Below are positions 10,579 to 20,948 of a stretch of 64,000 bases of DNA, in pieces; position 1 is the stretch's first letter; each line of letters starts with the position of its first letter. The DNA is taken from assembly GCA_037367405.1 (NCBI GenBank), contig JAZKJV010010532.1:229706-293705 (forward strand), written 5' to 3'. Source of the DNA: Ottelia alismoides. Taxonomy: Eukaryota; Streptophyta; Magnoliopsida; Alismatales; Hydrocharitaceae. The notes below the pieces were generated by a model. That model had not been told where the DNA came from. It did not search any database and saw nothing but the letters and a program-made list of their open reading frames with translations. The position numbers and the translations under genes are program-made.

Positions 10579-13125
10579 TGTTAGACATGTGAGCCATTGG
10601 CGAATCATTCTTACAATAAATGTTATTGTAATATTTATGTTTATCAATAAAAGTTATTGATGTTTCACTCCCTTTTCTGAAATTAAATGAATGAATGCAC
10701 TATAAGGTCCCTCTGTACAATTAGGGTTATGTACCATGGCCATCTTGATGATCATATAGCTGTTGATTCAATAAATGAATCATAGAGGCTGGTGTTTGGA
10801 TGAATATCTAAGGAGTTAGATAGAGGACTCATCAAGCACCGTCAAATGATCGTTAAGAGATGATCTCCAACCTGAGTAGGAGATGGCAATCCTTTCTCAC
10901 ATAGGTTGATATCTGACTGTCCTCTTGATGCAAGTCCTCTGCATGGGAATAGTGATTAGGAGGTGTCAGATTAGTTAGGTCAATGGGTTGAAACGAGATC
11001 GAGATAACCTAAGTCCTATGTTGAATGGTTTCACAGCATAGGCACGCATCCTCTGACTGGAGACAGATGTATTGCTATATGTCTGAGTATGTGCATTTGG
11101 CAGACTGATAGGTTGATGGCCTAACCAAGGTGTATACACCGACGAGCTGGTGTGTATATAAGGGCATATGAGCAATACGATCTCTCAAAGCGATCATACA
11201 GGTTCACTTCTGAACCGGAAGACATGAGCTCACTCATGAGGTATTGGGACCGATCAAATTCCATGCATGGTCATCATGCTTTGGAAGCATGGCATGAATT
11301 TGAAGGTATGGTATGATATATGCTTTGGGAAAGCATATGATCGATACAAACTCCCAATGACCAAGACTGAGAAACTTAGTGATTAAACTCTGAAGAAGAC
11401 ACTATAAAATTTATTTTAATCTTCAGATTGATCATGGGTCTTCCAGTATGCAGGATGTACAGGTATTGGGAATACCTGAGGGTGATGTGATCATAAAATA
11501 TTGTATAACCATGACGCTTCCATTCTGAGGGAGTGATGAAACAGGTCTGGATTTTAGTGACTCCTCTCAGTAGAGAAGCAATCTGATCTTAGTCCAAGTG
11601 TTGGACATTGGTCTGAATGTGATTCAGGTGCAATGAGAAGATTAGATTTGCGGTCTTGATTTAATCAAGCATCTATGGGAGGTTCGTACGATCTGGATTT
11701 GAGATAAGATCTCAATGTCCAAGTCACTATACGTGGAACAATGCAATCGCCCTATCCTTATCTCCAAGTATATGCGGAGAAAGCACATTATTCTTGAAGG
11801 GGTTCAAGAATAATTCATTTGATGAACTACATATCCAAGCAAGAAGGACTTGATGATTAAATGAGATTTAATTGTCAAGCATAATATGAATAAGATTCAT
11901 ATTATGAGAAGAATTACCCAAGATAATTAAATAGGATTTAATTATCAATGATTGGAGAATGTGGATAATACTATCCATAATATTTGTGTATTATAAATAT
12001 GATTTATAACACACATATATATTGAAGAAAGAGAGATTTTATAAATAGCAATTGTTAATTATTAATGTGGATTGGATTCACATTAATTAATTAATTAATT
12101 AATTGGAAATGCAATTTACAAATTAGTTTGGGTTGTGGATATGATTCACATATTTTTCAATGGCATGATTGAACTATTCTCAAATTAATTTGGAATTAAT
12201 TTGGTGAATAATTTTGTGATAATGGTTTTTACAAAATTAGATTAAGAAATAATAAATAGAATAAAAAAGGGAGATAAAAATCACCACAAAAAAGGTGGCG
12301 TCACCTAAAGGTGACGCCCCCCTAAATGTGTGGGTAATTTAGTTATCACTTTTTTATTTTATGTTATTATCTCTTGATAATTAATTTATGTTAAATTAAA
12401 TTGTGTTGATAATATTGCAACATATATTTAATTTAAATATAAATTAATCTTGTTGGATTTAACCACAACTATCATAGCCATTGATTATTACATAGAATCC
12501 CATGGATGTTGGATCTATGTGTCCCATGGATTGAGATCCATTGGATCCCAAACTAATATAAAAGGAAGGCTAACCTAGCCTTTCATGGTACATTATTTTA
12601 GAGTTGTAGAAGCCTACTACTCTCTCTCTCTCTCATTCTCGTCTACCATCTCTCTCTCAATTTCAAGTGGCCGTCCATCTTGAATATTGAGGAGGATAGT
12701 ATCTCGCCTTCGCCTTCGACGACTCGAGGATATCCTTCTTTGTTGGGGCTACTTGATCTAAAGGAAGACGACGTATTTCATTTGACGAAATCAGGGGATT
12801 CATTGCTTGGATCTTCATCGAGGATTGCGGAGGAACGCAACACATCATCGCACCCGCAAGTGCGTTCTTCGTGGATCGGACTTAAGACAGGATGATCTCT
12901 TATTTGGGATCTCGCGATTACAACCACGCTTCAAGAGGTATTCCTTATTTTTTGTGGTTTGATGAAACGATCCGATAAATGTTCTCGTGATCACGTGGTT
13001 TCATCTTTAGATTTAACAATTTTAATTTCTGTCGCATCTAGCGACTAGGGAGACTAGTTGCTCCGATTGCATATGATGCGATCGTCCGCTTCCGTGATGT
13101 GCTTAAGGATTCTCAATATCCTTCA
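10579..13125 (+). repeat. Copia-A 3' LTR (2547 bp)
   Basis: This is the full-length partner of 2284-4823, beginning TGTTAGACATGTG and ending CCTTCA. It keeps a TATA box TATAAAAGG at 12557-12565. A near-perfect inverted repeat, GGCGTCACCT then AGGTGACGCC, lies at about 12297-12318; it is decayed in the 5' LTR. It has the same CT-rich region (about 12618-12635) and the same CAAGAG/GTATT site as the 5' copy. Confidence 0.95.
12557..12565 (+). promoter_or_regulatory. TATA box in Copia-A 3' LTR
   Basis: TATAAAAGG lies upstream of a CT-rich stretch, the usual plant LTR promoter layout. The equivalent site in the 5' LTR reads TTTAAAAGG. Confidence 0.5.
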
Positions 13126-13130
13126 CCAAG
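13126..13130. repeat. Target-site duplication CCAAG, right copy (Copia-A)
   Basis: It is identical to 2279-2283. Gypsy-1 gag resumes directly after it. Confidence 0.95.
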
Positions 13131-14163
13131 CCCAACCTTGTCCAGAGTTTCTTCTGTGGGCTTACATCGGAGTTGCAGGGGCTAGTGAATGATTCCTGTG
13201 GGGTTCCTATTTCGCCAAGGATGAGGATCAGGTTTGGGCCATATACGAGGAGATGGCCGAGAACTATGCAGTGATGTCCCAGACCAGATTGTACACTCAG
13301 GGGAAGCCCCACCCACCAGTAATGTCCTATCAGAGGATAGCATGAGTTGAGGCTGGTCCTTCTACATCTGCAGCAATCGTAGCGCAGGTAGAGTCTATAG
13401 CTGCTGATATGGGGATTATCAACGAGAAGTTGGACCGGATTGAGCTGATAGAGAAGAAGTAGTGTCAGGACATGTCACAGATTGATCAGATGGCACAGGC
13501 ACTGAGTGACCAGAAGAGCCAGATCATGTGTCACCAGGAGGCACAGACGGCTTCTCAGCCCTGGCTCATGTCACGGGCAGATCTTAGCAGCAGCGGCAGT
13601 TCGTCCCAGCACTCCAGCCAGCCCAGACAGGTCCACCATGTTCAGGTGGAGTCGTACCAATAGCCGCAGCAGTACTACCAGCCACCACCATCTTAGGAGA
13701 CTCAGATGGTGGTCCACCAGGCGGATCATCCCCTAGCAGTCCACCCCCTACCCACATGCGAGCAGGAGCCGTTGATGGATGTCAACGGGATATGGTACGA
13801 TCGACCTCAGCCTAGGATCAAATGGGACCGTCCCGGATTCCGTTGGTCAAACGAAGGTACCATCTCCCAGCAGCATCCTCCAGTTCAGGGTGGCCAGTAC
13901 GGCCAGTAAAGAGAGCATCCACAGTTCTCCCAGCAGCAGTACTAGCAGCATGGTCCTCGTCCCTACCAGCAGGGACAGTCTTGGAGGCAGCAGCAACAGC
14001 CTCAGCAGTATCACTCCCAGAACCCCTCTCACTCTCATCAGCAGCAGCAACCTCAATTTCAGAGAGGCCACTCGTCAGGTTCTCATGGGCCTACCTATGA
14101 GAACCCCGCTTTGGATGATCTAGCCCACCTCATGGCCAAGCAGTAGGCCACCTTCAGACGGGA
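13131..14163 (+). pseudogene. gag: Gypsy-1 gag, C-terminal part
   Basis: The reading continues from 2283 with a FFCGLTSELQGLVNDS-like block, then an AENYAVMSQTRLYTQG-like block and a coiled, Gln-rich stretch. A PRIKWDRPGFRWSNEG segment matches the conserved hydrophobic/Trp box near the end of Tat/Athila gag. Then come long Gln/Ser/Pro runs and YENPALDDLAHLMAKQ. Several stops fall where the frame expects Gln: TAG at about 13460, 13662, 13948 and 14146 among Gln codons, and a TAA after CAG near 13910. No CCHC zinc knuckle is visible. Confidence 0.8.
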
Positions 14164-14164
14164 G

Positions 14165-14974
14165 ATGGACGAGTTCAGGCAGGAGATGAGAGAGATTGTA
14201 AGAGGGAAGGCCACCATTCCAGCACAGATAGAGTCGAACCCGAACAACCTGAAGTGGAAGTCTGAGCAAGTAGAGTTTACAGAGGTTACCACTCCTAGTG
14301 ATTCACTTGGTGATGTTTCTGCATATCATATTGATGTTGACTTTGTTACACTTAGGAACAGTAGGATGCCAGCCGGCAGCTCCTCATTTGAGAGACGACC
14401 ACTCACAGCTTCAGGAGAGCCAAATGAGGAGGAGAGCGGTGCTGATGCCGCTCATGATGATGATGATGACGGTGGTGTTGACGCCACCAAGGATGTTGAT
14501 CAAGCCGACGGTACTGAGATCATCGCTTCACCAGATTCAAGAGGAGATGGTGCTGATGTCACCAGATCTGATGCTGAGCTAGAGCGCGGTATTGATGCCG
14601 CGAGTCCACATACCGTAGGTGGTACTGAGGCCACAATTTCTGTTCCTGATGCATTTCCATCTATTTATGTATCTCAGGACAATTCTAGAAATAATGGAAA
14701 GTGTTATTCAGTTGTGAGTCCATCTGTTTTGCTTGGAGATATATGTATGGTTCTATCTTGTCACAGCAGTAGCGACCCGATCCTAGCCCTCCATCTTAGG
14801 AGGGCCCAGCCATCCCCTTCTCCCAAGCACTCGGCTTGGCTAAGGGGACCAAAAAAGAAAATACAAAAAATCCCATCAACTAAAGTTCAGCCAGCAGATG
14901 ATAGACAGATTTCGGGTACTGCTGACTCTACAGGAGGCCTTGGAGCACATCACCCTCTTCAAGAGGAACCTTAG
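14165..14974 (+). pseudogene. Gypsy-1 gag-pol linker, acidic repeat-containing ORF (269 codons)
   Basis: This is the longest uninterrupted frame of Gypsy-1. It opens with the gag tail (MDEFRQEMREIVRG). The middle, residues about 90-165, is strongly acidic with three loosely repeated units built on G-x-DA/DV and GTE (GADAAHDDDDD, GVDATKDVD, GADVTRSD, GIDAASPH). A basic patch (RGPKKKIQKIPSTK) follows near the end. I recognise no enzyme domain. The position between gag and protease suggests a polyprotein linker. Its function is unknown. Confidence 0.6.
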
Positions 14975-15214
14975 AGAGAGGAGTACCATTCGCAGGAAGA
15001 GGAGGAACCACGACTCAGAGATCCATGTGCTCACTCGTGCCACCTACTTCACCATCCATAATCGTTTACCAACCAAGAGGTCAGATGCAGGATATCCCTA
15101 TGTCAGATGCCATATACATGAGTAAGGTTCGATCGAACTCTATTAGACAACGGTTCTTTGATAAACCTACTTCCGGCAGCCTTACTCGAATGCTTCGAGT
15201 TTGGCCCTCTTAGA

Positions 15215-15493
15215 CAGAGCAGGACGGTCCTTTAGTTTGTTGATTGATCTGTCAAGAGGCCAAAGGGGTTATTAAAGGACGTGGTCGTCACAATTCAGGG
15301 ACTGTTATTCCCCATGCACTTTATAATGTTGGACATGGAGATACCTGAGCCTGTGATCGATACCCCCATCATTCTAGGACACTTATTCTTGGCCACAGCC
15401 AAGGCAGTGTCCGACCATGATATCGGGAAGGTATACTTTCACATTGAAGGTGAGAGTATACAAATAGAGACGATCAATGAGACTAGAGTGTAA
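15215..15493 (+). pseudogene. Gypsy-1 aspartic protease (C-terminal half)
   Basis: The visible part runs from a degraded S-V-K-R-P-K-G-L block with stops into VVVTIQGLLFPMHFIMLDME and IDTPIILGHLFLATAKA. The last motif corresponds to the conserved I-L-G-R-P-F-L-A-T box of plant gypsy retropepsins, here with His for Arg. The active-site D-S/T-G that should lie about 60 codons earlier is not readable in the damaged sequence at 15120-15215. The domain would cleave the polyprotein inside the particle. Confidence 0.8.
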
Positions 15494-15532
15494 GATTCAG
15501 CTTGCTCAGAGCCGCTCAGAGACTCAGAGCAG

Positions 15533-15868
15533 ATGACAGAGGCAGAGCGAGACGTCCACCAGGAGTCTGATTTTGTGATTACAGACGACGAGGCAGTTTG
15601 GGAAAACCTCGTTTTACAAGTTACCCTCTCATATTCAGACCCCGATGATGCACATATTCCAGTAGAGGAGAGCTTGGAGAGTGCATTCTTGGCAGAGGAC
15701 ACCTTTGATGCAGCAAACCATGTTCCCGATAGCGAGGCAGTTGATGTGTTGTTCGATTCAGATTCAGATCCCTCAGAGTCAGACATTGATTGGGCAGAGT
15801 TCGATGATATGATTCTGTGTCTGATTTCCACAGAGCCAGCAGCTTGGGTGGAGATCGAGCCGATTTAG
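15533..15868 (+). pseudogene. Gypsy-1 acidic spacer between protease and reverse transcriptase
   Basis: This 111-codon open stretch is very rich in Asp, Glu and Ser (SDFVITDDEAVWENL, LFDSDSDPSESDIDWAEFDD). Gypsy-2 has a similar acidic segment at the equivalent place (31606-32199). No domain is recognised. It is probably a spacer of the pol polyprotein. Confidence 0.55.
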
Positions 15869-16177
15869 AGTACAGAGACACCAACAGAGCAGTCTTCACC
15901 AGATATTTAGATTCAGTGAGAGTTCTCCCACACATATTTCATTGCGTTCACTCACACCTTTCAGAGACCAAATCTGCCAGCTCCCAGCTATCCAGAGTAG
16001 AAGACCTTGCTGCAGTCGTTGAAGTATAGGTTCCTTGTGGGTGAGCATGAGATGCACCCAATCATTATCTCAACAGATTTGACTAGATAGCAAGAATCTC
16101 GTTTGATGGATATTCTTGAAAAGAACCGCAAAGTTATATGATGAAGCGTAGCCAATCTCCAGGGGAAAAGTCCAGCC

Positions 16178-16962
16178 ATGTGCTTCCACCATATCTATCT
16201 CGAAGAGGACGCTAAGCCGTCGCATGAGTTCCAGTGGTGGCTGAACCCGAATCTTCGAGAGGTTGTCATGAAGGAAATCTCGAAATGGTGGAGCGTCGAT
16301 TTTATCTACCCCATCTCCGACTCCAAGTGGTTTAGTCCATTACATGTGGTACCTAAGAAGACGGGCATCAGTACAGTTGTGAGTGAGTCTGGAGAGGAGA
16401 TCCCTACCTGAGTACCCACTTATTGGAGGGTCTGTGTGGACTACAGACGACTGAACCATGCCACCAAGAAGGATCATTTCTCGCTGCCTTTTATTGATCA
16501 GATTATAGAGAGGCTAGCTGGGAAGAGTCATTACTGCTTTCTTAACATGTACTCCGGATACAATCAGGTGGCCATTGCGCCAGAAGACCAGGACAAGACC
16601 ACATTCACCTATCCCTTTGGGACGTATGCTTTCAGACGCATGCCCTTTGGTCTATGAAACACTCCGACGACATTCTAGAGGTGTATGTTGTCCATCTTTT
16701 CAGACATGGTGGGTGAGTGCTTGGAGGTCTTCATGGATAACTTTTCAATCTAGGGCGATGGGTTCGATGCTTGTCTTGAGTGCCTAGACCACGTCCTGCA
16801 GCGATGCTCGAGGTCAATCTTGTGTTATCATGGGAGAAGAGTCACTTCATGGTGACTCAAGGGACGGTTCTTGGTCATATCATATCCAACTGGGGCATGG
16901 AGGTTGATCTGGCCAACGTGGATATCATTAGAAAACTCAATCCAGCGTCCAACTTGCGATAG
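16178..16962 (+). pseudogene. pol: Gypsy-1 reverse transcriptase, catalytic Asp lost
   Basis: The RVT_1 fold is clear: EEDAKPSHEFQWWLNPN, then KWFSPLHVVPKKTG, then CVDYRRLNHATKKDHFSLPF, LAGKSHYCFLNMYSGYNQ and TFTYPFGTYAFRRMPFGL. TGA stops interrupt at 16409-16411 and 16655-16657, with a frameshift after the second. The catalytic box reads FMDN (16730-16741) instead of the family's FMDD, so one metal-binding aspartate has become asparagine. The tail (LSWEKSHFMVTQGTVLGHII) follows in another frame. Confidence 0.92.
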
Positions 16963-17545
16963 TTACGATCTTTTCTAGGGCACATCAGCTTCTACCGACG
17001 ATTCAATCATGATTTCAGCAGGATTGCCGGTCGTTCACTGATTTGCTGACCAAAGACATCGAGCTCATAGTCGATGATAAGTGTCTTACGTCATTCGAGA
17101 CTCAAGAGTCTGGTTGTTGAGGCTCCTATTCTCCAGCCGCCTGATTGGTCTCTCCCATTTGAGATCACGACGGATGACTCCGATATTGCTGTAGGGGCCA
17201 TGCTGGGACAGAGGAGGGATGGATTACCATTTTCCATTCACTACTCTAGTCATACATTGGATGCCACACAGCGGAACCACACATTCACAGAGAAGGAGAT
17301 GCTAGCCGTAGTCTTTGCCCTAGATAAGTTCAGATAATACATCATTGGATCTACTAGAGTGACCATTCTTACAGATCATTCCGCCATTAGGTACCTTATG
17401 GCAAAGAAGGATGCCAAAGAGAGACTTACTAGATCAATCCTTCTACTCTAGGAGTTTGATATTGAGATTAAGGATAAGCATGGAGTCAAGAATGTGGTGG
17501 CGGATCATCTCTCCCGATTAGAGCATCTTGAGGATTCTGAGTAGA
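16963..17545 (+). pseudogene. Gypsy-1 RNase H
   Basis: After RSFLGHISFYRRF comes the RT-RNase H domain: WSLPFEITTDDSDIAVGAML carries the first catalytic Asp, and TFTEKEMLAVVFALDKFR carries the catalytic Glu. A TAA at 17335-17337 then breaks the frame. The remainder (TILTDHSAIRYLM and KNVVADHLSRLEH) is readable to a TAG near 17542, with another TAG inside. RNase H removes the RNA template during cDNA synthesis. Confidence 0.88.
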
Positions 17546-17577
17546 TTGATACTATATGTGAGACCTTCCCGGATGAG

Positions 17578-18850
17578 GTGATCCTTGCTATCGCCTCTCT
17601 CCCGTGTTATGCTGACATTGTGTACCATCTAGTTGCCAAGAAAGTTCCACAAGGTTGGCCTATGCAGAGACTTGAGACCTTCCTACCAAAGGCCAAGTCT
17701 TACCATTGGGAGGATCCCATCCTTTATCATGATGGAGGGGATAGTATCTGGCGACGGTGCATTCCTCAGGAGGAGCATCATAGCATCCTCACCTACTTCC
17801 ACAAGCTGGAGGTTGGAGGACATCACTCTGGGAGGAGAACGACACATAAAGAGCTTCAATCCGGCCTATGTTGGCCTACTATCTTCAAGGATTCTGATGA
17901 CTTCGTGAAGAGATGTACTGATTGTCAAAGGATGGGCACTTGTGGACATCGTGATATGATGTCGATGCAGCCCAATAACTTCTGTGAGGTTTTTGACGTA
18001 TGGGGCATCGATTTCATGGGTCCATTCCCTAAGAGTCAGGGATTCGAGTATATTCTGTTGGTCGTTGATTATGTGAGTCATTGGGTTGAGGCCATCCCCC
18101 CCAAACCACAGATGTTAGGACTGTATGCATATTTTTGAGGAAGAACATCATCTCATGGTTTGGGGTACCTCGAATTTTGATATCTGACGGGGGGTCTCAT
18201 TTCGTCAACGACAAGGTAAAGGCCCTTGCTAGAGAGTTCAGCATAGACCATCGAGCAGCCACTCCTTACCACCCTCAGACCAATGGTCTTGTTGAAGTGT
18301 CGAATAGGGAGATCAAGACTATATTGCAGAAGGTCGTCCGCCCTGACTGAAAGGATTGGTCACAGCTTTTGGACTCGGTCTTGTCGGCATATAGGACGCC
18401 CTTCAAGACTCCTTTGGGTACATCTCCCTTTCGCCTCATTTATCGCAAGCCCTACCATTCACCTGTTGTGCTTAGACATAATTCACTTTGGGTTGTTACA
18501 GAGATACTTTTGGATCTAGTGAGTGTTGGAGACCAGAGGAAGGCAGAATTGGCAGCCCTTGAGGAGCTTAGAGATGAATCCTTTTCAAGCAGCCTACATT
18601 ATGAGAGAGTGAAGGAGTGGCATGATTCTCATATCAGCCACAAGCAGTTTGAGCCAGATCAGAGATTATGGTTGTTTGATGCCAGGCTTAGATTATTTCC
18701 AGGGAAGTTATACAGCAATTGTAAGGGACCATACCTGGTCTAAAAGGTACATGACAATGGGAGTATCGACATATCTAAGATGTCATCTGAGTCTACCTTT
18801 CATGTTAACGGGCAGCGGCTCAAACCATATCTAGATCATGAGCCTCTTGT
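17578..18850 (+). pseudogene. Gypsy-1 integrase (Tat/Athila type)
   Basis: The first frame (17578-18138) has the zinc-binding H-H-C-C region ([17 protein letters not shown], then CTDC). The core follows with [13 protein letters not shown] carrying the first catalytic Asp. A frameshift at about 18130 leads to ISDGGSHFVN (second Asp) and YHPQTNGLVEVSNREIK (Glu), so the D-D-E residues are all present. TGA at 18348-18350 and TAA at 18741-18743 interrupt the C-terminal part. That part still shows AYRTPFKTPLGTSPFRLIY and a C-terminal basic/hydrophobic tail to about 18850. No chromodomain follows, in line with the Tat/Athila branch. Confidence 0.92.
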
Positions 18851-19010
18851 CGTTGACATCGCTCCTATTTATTTTGTGTGGGATCTGGTCTTTGAATCAC
18901 ATCTAGTGCATCTCACGCTTGATTATCACTATCTTCTGCCATGTATAGATCCATTTGTCCATATCATTCCATTCTTTGGTCCCACACCCCCTCTTCATCT
19001 TATGATTATG
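18851..19010 (+). other. Gypsy-1 sequence downstream of pol, non-coding
   Basis: The integrase tail fades out here. I see no conserved reading frame. The stretch leads into the hairpin array shared with Gypsy-2. Confidence 0.5.
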
Positions 19011-19011
19011 A

Positions 19012-19365
19012 TATACTTAGGGTGTACTTTACCCTACTTATAGGGTTGTGTTGGACTCTTGAGTATTCTTTTGGATCCTTTCTACCTCTGTTTTGCTTCC
19101 TATACATAGGGATATTTTACCCTAAGTATAGGGATGGTAGACCCTGTACATTCTTCTACTCGGATTTCCTTTCATGTACAACTTGTTATACTTAGGATTA
19201 CTTGATCGTAAGTATAGGGGGAAACACCGAGTCCTCTTCATTCTATTCTTTGATTCGTCCTTGAAGTATACTATTCCTTTTCATTTCCCTATACTAAGTA
19301 CGAGTTATGTCTTCTACATCGCTCTCTATCACTCTGAGGACATCGTTCGAGCTAAGTATAGGGGG
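19012..19365 (+). repeat. Gypsy-1 array of TATACTTAGG...CCTAAGTATA inverted repeats
   Basis: Three compact inverted repeats lie at 19012-19042, 19101-19130 and 19187-19216, each with arms of about 12 bp, one or two mismatches and a 6-8 nt loop. A fourth, wider pair is CCCTATACT at 19287-19295 and AGTATAGGG at 19355-19363. The right arm is usually followed by a G run (AAGTATAGGGG), the same sequence found in the polypurine tract at 20959-20970. Gypsy-2 carries the same array with more perfect stems. Function unknown. Confidence 0.8.
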
Positions 19366-19379
19366 GTGTCGTATATATT

Positions 19380-19851
19380 TCATATATACTTCAGCCATAA
19401 CTCATACTTTGTGTGAGTGTGTTAATAAATAAAATGGCAAAAAATCTTTTATCCAAAAACCATAAAAGTTTAAAATATTTCCTTATATGTAAAAATTCTT
19501 TATTGCACATACATAGCTATTTATAAAATTTATTTTTGTACAAATGTTTGTAAAAAAGATTTTGTGAAAAGAGTTTGAAAATATTTTGATATCAAAAGTT
19601 ATGCATATAGTACAAAATTTTTGTAAAGTGTTTGAAAAACAAAAGTTTGCAAAAACCCTTTTGTAAATGTTTTGCAAAACTCCATGCTTTCATTCATTTA
19701 AACATTTTTCAAATATTTTGCTCTTTTTGAAAACTTGCATAAAAACATTTTTTTATATTTGTATAGTTTTTATGAATCATGATTGATATTTAAACTAGTC
19801 TGGTATAAAATTGGAAAATGGAGCTTGGTTAAGACCTTAATCCACCTGATT
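19380..19851. other. AT-rich spacer with TTTGTAAA-like direct repeats
   Basis: Between the hairpin array and the antisense frames lies AT-rich DNA with many short related words (TTTTGTAAA, TTTGCAAAA, TTTTTGAAAA). Gypsy-2 has the same kind of sequence at about 30270-30650. I see no gene here. Confidence 0.5.
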
Positions 19852-20244
19852 CTAAAGAGGAACCTTATAGGGCTTAGGGTTAAGACTTTTCAGGTCCATT
19901 TGGGGACTTAATTCTTTTAAGTCCACTAGGCTATGATCATATATCATCTTGATGAGCCTATGTAGAACACTTAACAACGCACACATGACTCTCAGAGACA
20001 ATGGCTTTACTTGCACCAGCACATTACACATAGCTCTCCACGGATGAGGTGGTGAGGAGGTAATTTCTTTTGGCTTAGGGTAGCATATGAGGGTAGTACT
20101 TCTAGGAGGAACCTCTCTTCTTCTTATAGTGAATGAAGAGCGTCTCAACTTGGTCTGGTGGTGTTGAAGTCTAAAGATAGGAGTTGTGGGTTGCAATAAA
20201 GCTTCAGAAGAGGGATAGTCTACTGGCTCAAGAGGAAAAACTCC
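19852..20244 (-). CDS. Antisense ORF 2 of the Gypsy 3' module, no ATG, function unknown
   Basis: On the strand opposite to Gypsy-1, a frame is open from just after a TAA at 20245-20247 to a stop at 19852, about 130 codons. It has no ATG at its head, so it would need splicing or another start; treat it as a candidate exon. The product is basic and Pro-rich (REVPPRSTTLICYPKPKE, then HPWRAMCNVLVQVKPLSLR). Gypsy-2 carries the same frame at 29823-30134, with most residues the same over about 100 codons. I recognise no domain. Antisense reading frames between pol and the 3' LTR are known in some plant Tat-type elements, but I cannot assign this one to a described family. Confidence 0.45.
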   Translation of the reverse strand, partial: GVFPLEPVDYPSSEALLQPTTPIFRLQHHQTKLRRSSFTIRRREVPPRSTTLICYPKPKEITSSPPHPWRAMCNVLVQVKPLSLRVMCALLSVLHRLIKMIYDHSLVDLKELSPQMDLKSLNPKPYKVPL

Positions 20245-20428
20245 TTATGTATATATGTCGCACCATGTAGATATGTTGTACATATGCACATCGAAATAAA
20301 AAATAAAAAAGAAAAAAAATGTGCAAAGAAAGAAAATTTCCAAAAAAGTGGTGGGTATGATTGAAAATAAAATACCCACCGAAGTGTATATAGTCAAATA
20401 AAGCAAAGCTTATGTTATACAATCTCAT
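20228..20428 (-). CDS. Antisense ORF 1 of the Gypsy 3' module, small hydrophobic product
   Basis: This frame starts at a true ATG (20428) on the strand opposite to Gypsy-1 and runs 66 codons. It overlaps the head of antisense ORF 2 in another frame. The product is rich in Phe, Tyr and His (YNISFALFDYIHFGGYFIFN, then HTHHFF) and looks membrane-like, but it may be only AT-rich sequence. Gypsy-2 has a matching frame at 29659-29847 with the same N-terminal pattern. TATA-like sequence lies between this frame and ORF 2. No family is recognised. Confidence 0.35.
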   Translation of the reverse strand: MRLYNISFALFDYIHFGGYFIFNHTHHFFGNFLSLHIFFLFYFLFRCAYVQHIYMVRHIYIRSFSS

Positions 20429-20429
20429 C

Positions 20430-20948
20430 TCATGAAGCTTGCAGCGGGAGACCTAGCTACACTGGTTGGGCTCCCAAGGACACATGGCTACACTGGTCGT
20501 GGTCCATTCTCTTCTTCCTCCTCTTCTTGAGTCAGTTGAACTTGAACTTAGAAGGGAATACTTCTCCCCTCGAGGAAAGAGCTGCCAGACTGAGGCATTA
20601 AAGTTACCTTGTTAAGGGGGGTTGTCACTTTGTCATTTCTGAGGTGGGGAGCTACATATCACTTACACAATACAAGGAAAGATTCATGGTCATTAGAGTT
20701 TGTGTATGTAGATTTGTTATGATCTGGATTACTGAGGAGTCTTGACCATATATTGGTTGAACTTAGAGGCTGTTGAGTTTTAAGCTTAAATCCAAATAAG
20801 GTTCCGACAAATTAATAATCCAAAGGCTTGACTGAGCTCCATACTTCAATTTAATAAAGGTAATTTAATAATCAACCTTGATTTCCCTTCTTTATCTTTT
20901 TCTATCTCTTTTTAACTTCTTTTTCAAATAAGTGTTTGCTAAGGGACT
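20430..20948. other. Gypsy-1 3' non-coding region before the polypurine tract
   Basis: About 520 bp with no supported gene. It matches Gypsy-2 at 29143-29650 in reverse, for example the blocks around GCTACACTGGTTGG and CAACCTTGATTTCCC. It is part of the conserved 3' module. Confidence 0.6.

Larger units (their letters stand above)
2284..13125 (+). mobile_element. Copia-A: Ty1/copia LTR retrotransposon with very long LTRs, inserted in Gypsy-1 gag
   Basis: The two LTRs (2284-4823 and 10579-13125) both start TGTTAGACATGTGAGCC and end CTTCA. A Met-tRNA primer site follows the 5' LTR. The internal order is gag, protease, integrase, reverse transcriptase, RNase H, with integrase before RT, which defines Ty1/copia. 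Domain style (DVCGPF, FIDDHSR, YVDD) resembles TNT1/Tork-like polyproteins. LTRs of about 2.5 kb are unusually long for copia. Counting by eye over the first 235 bp, the LTRs differ at about 8 places. The polyprotein has several stops and frameshifts and altered catalytic residues, so this copy is not autonomous. Confidence 0.95.
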
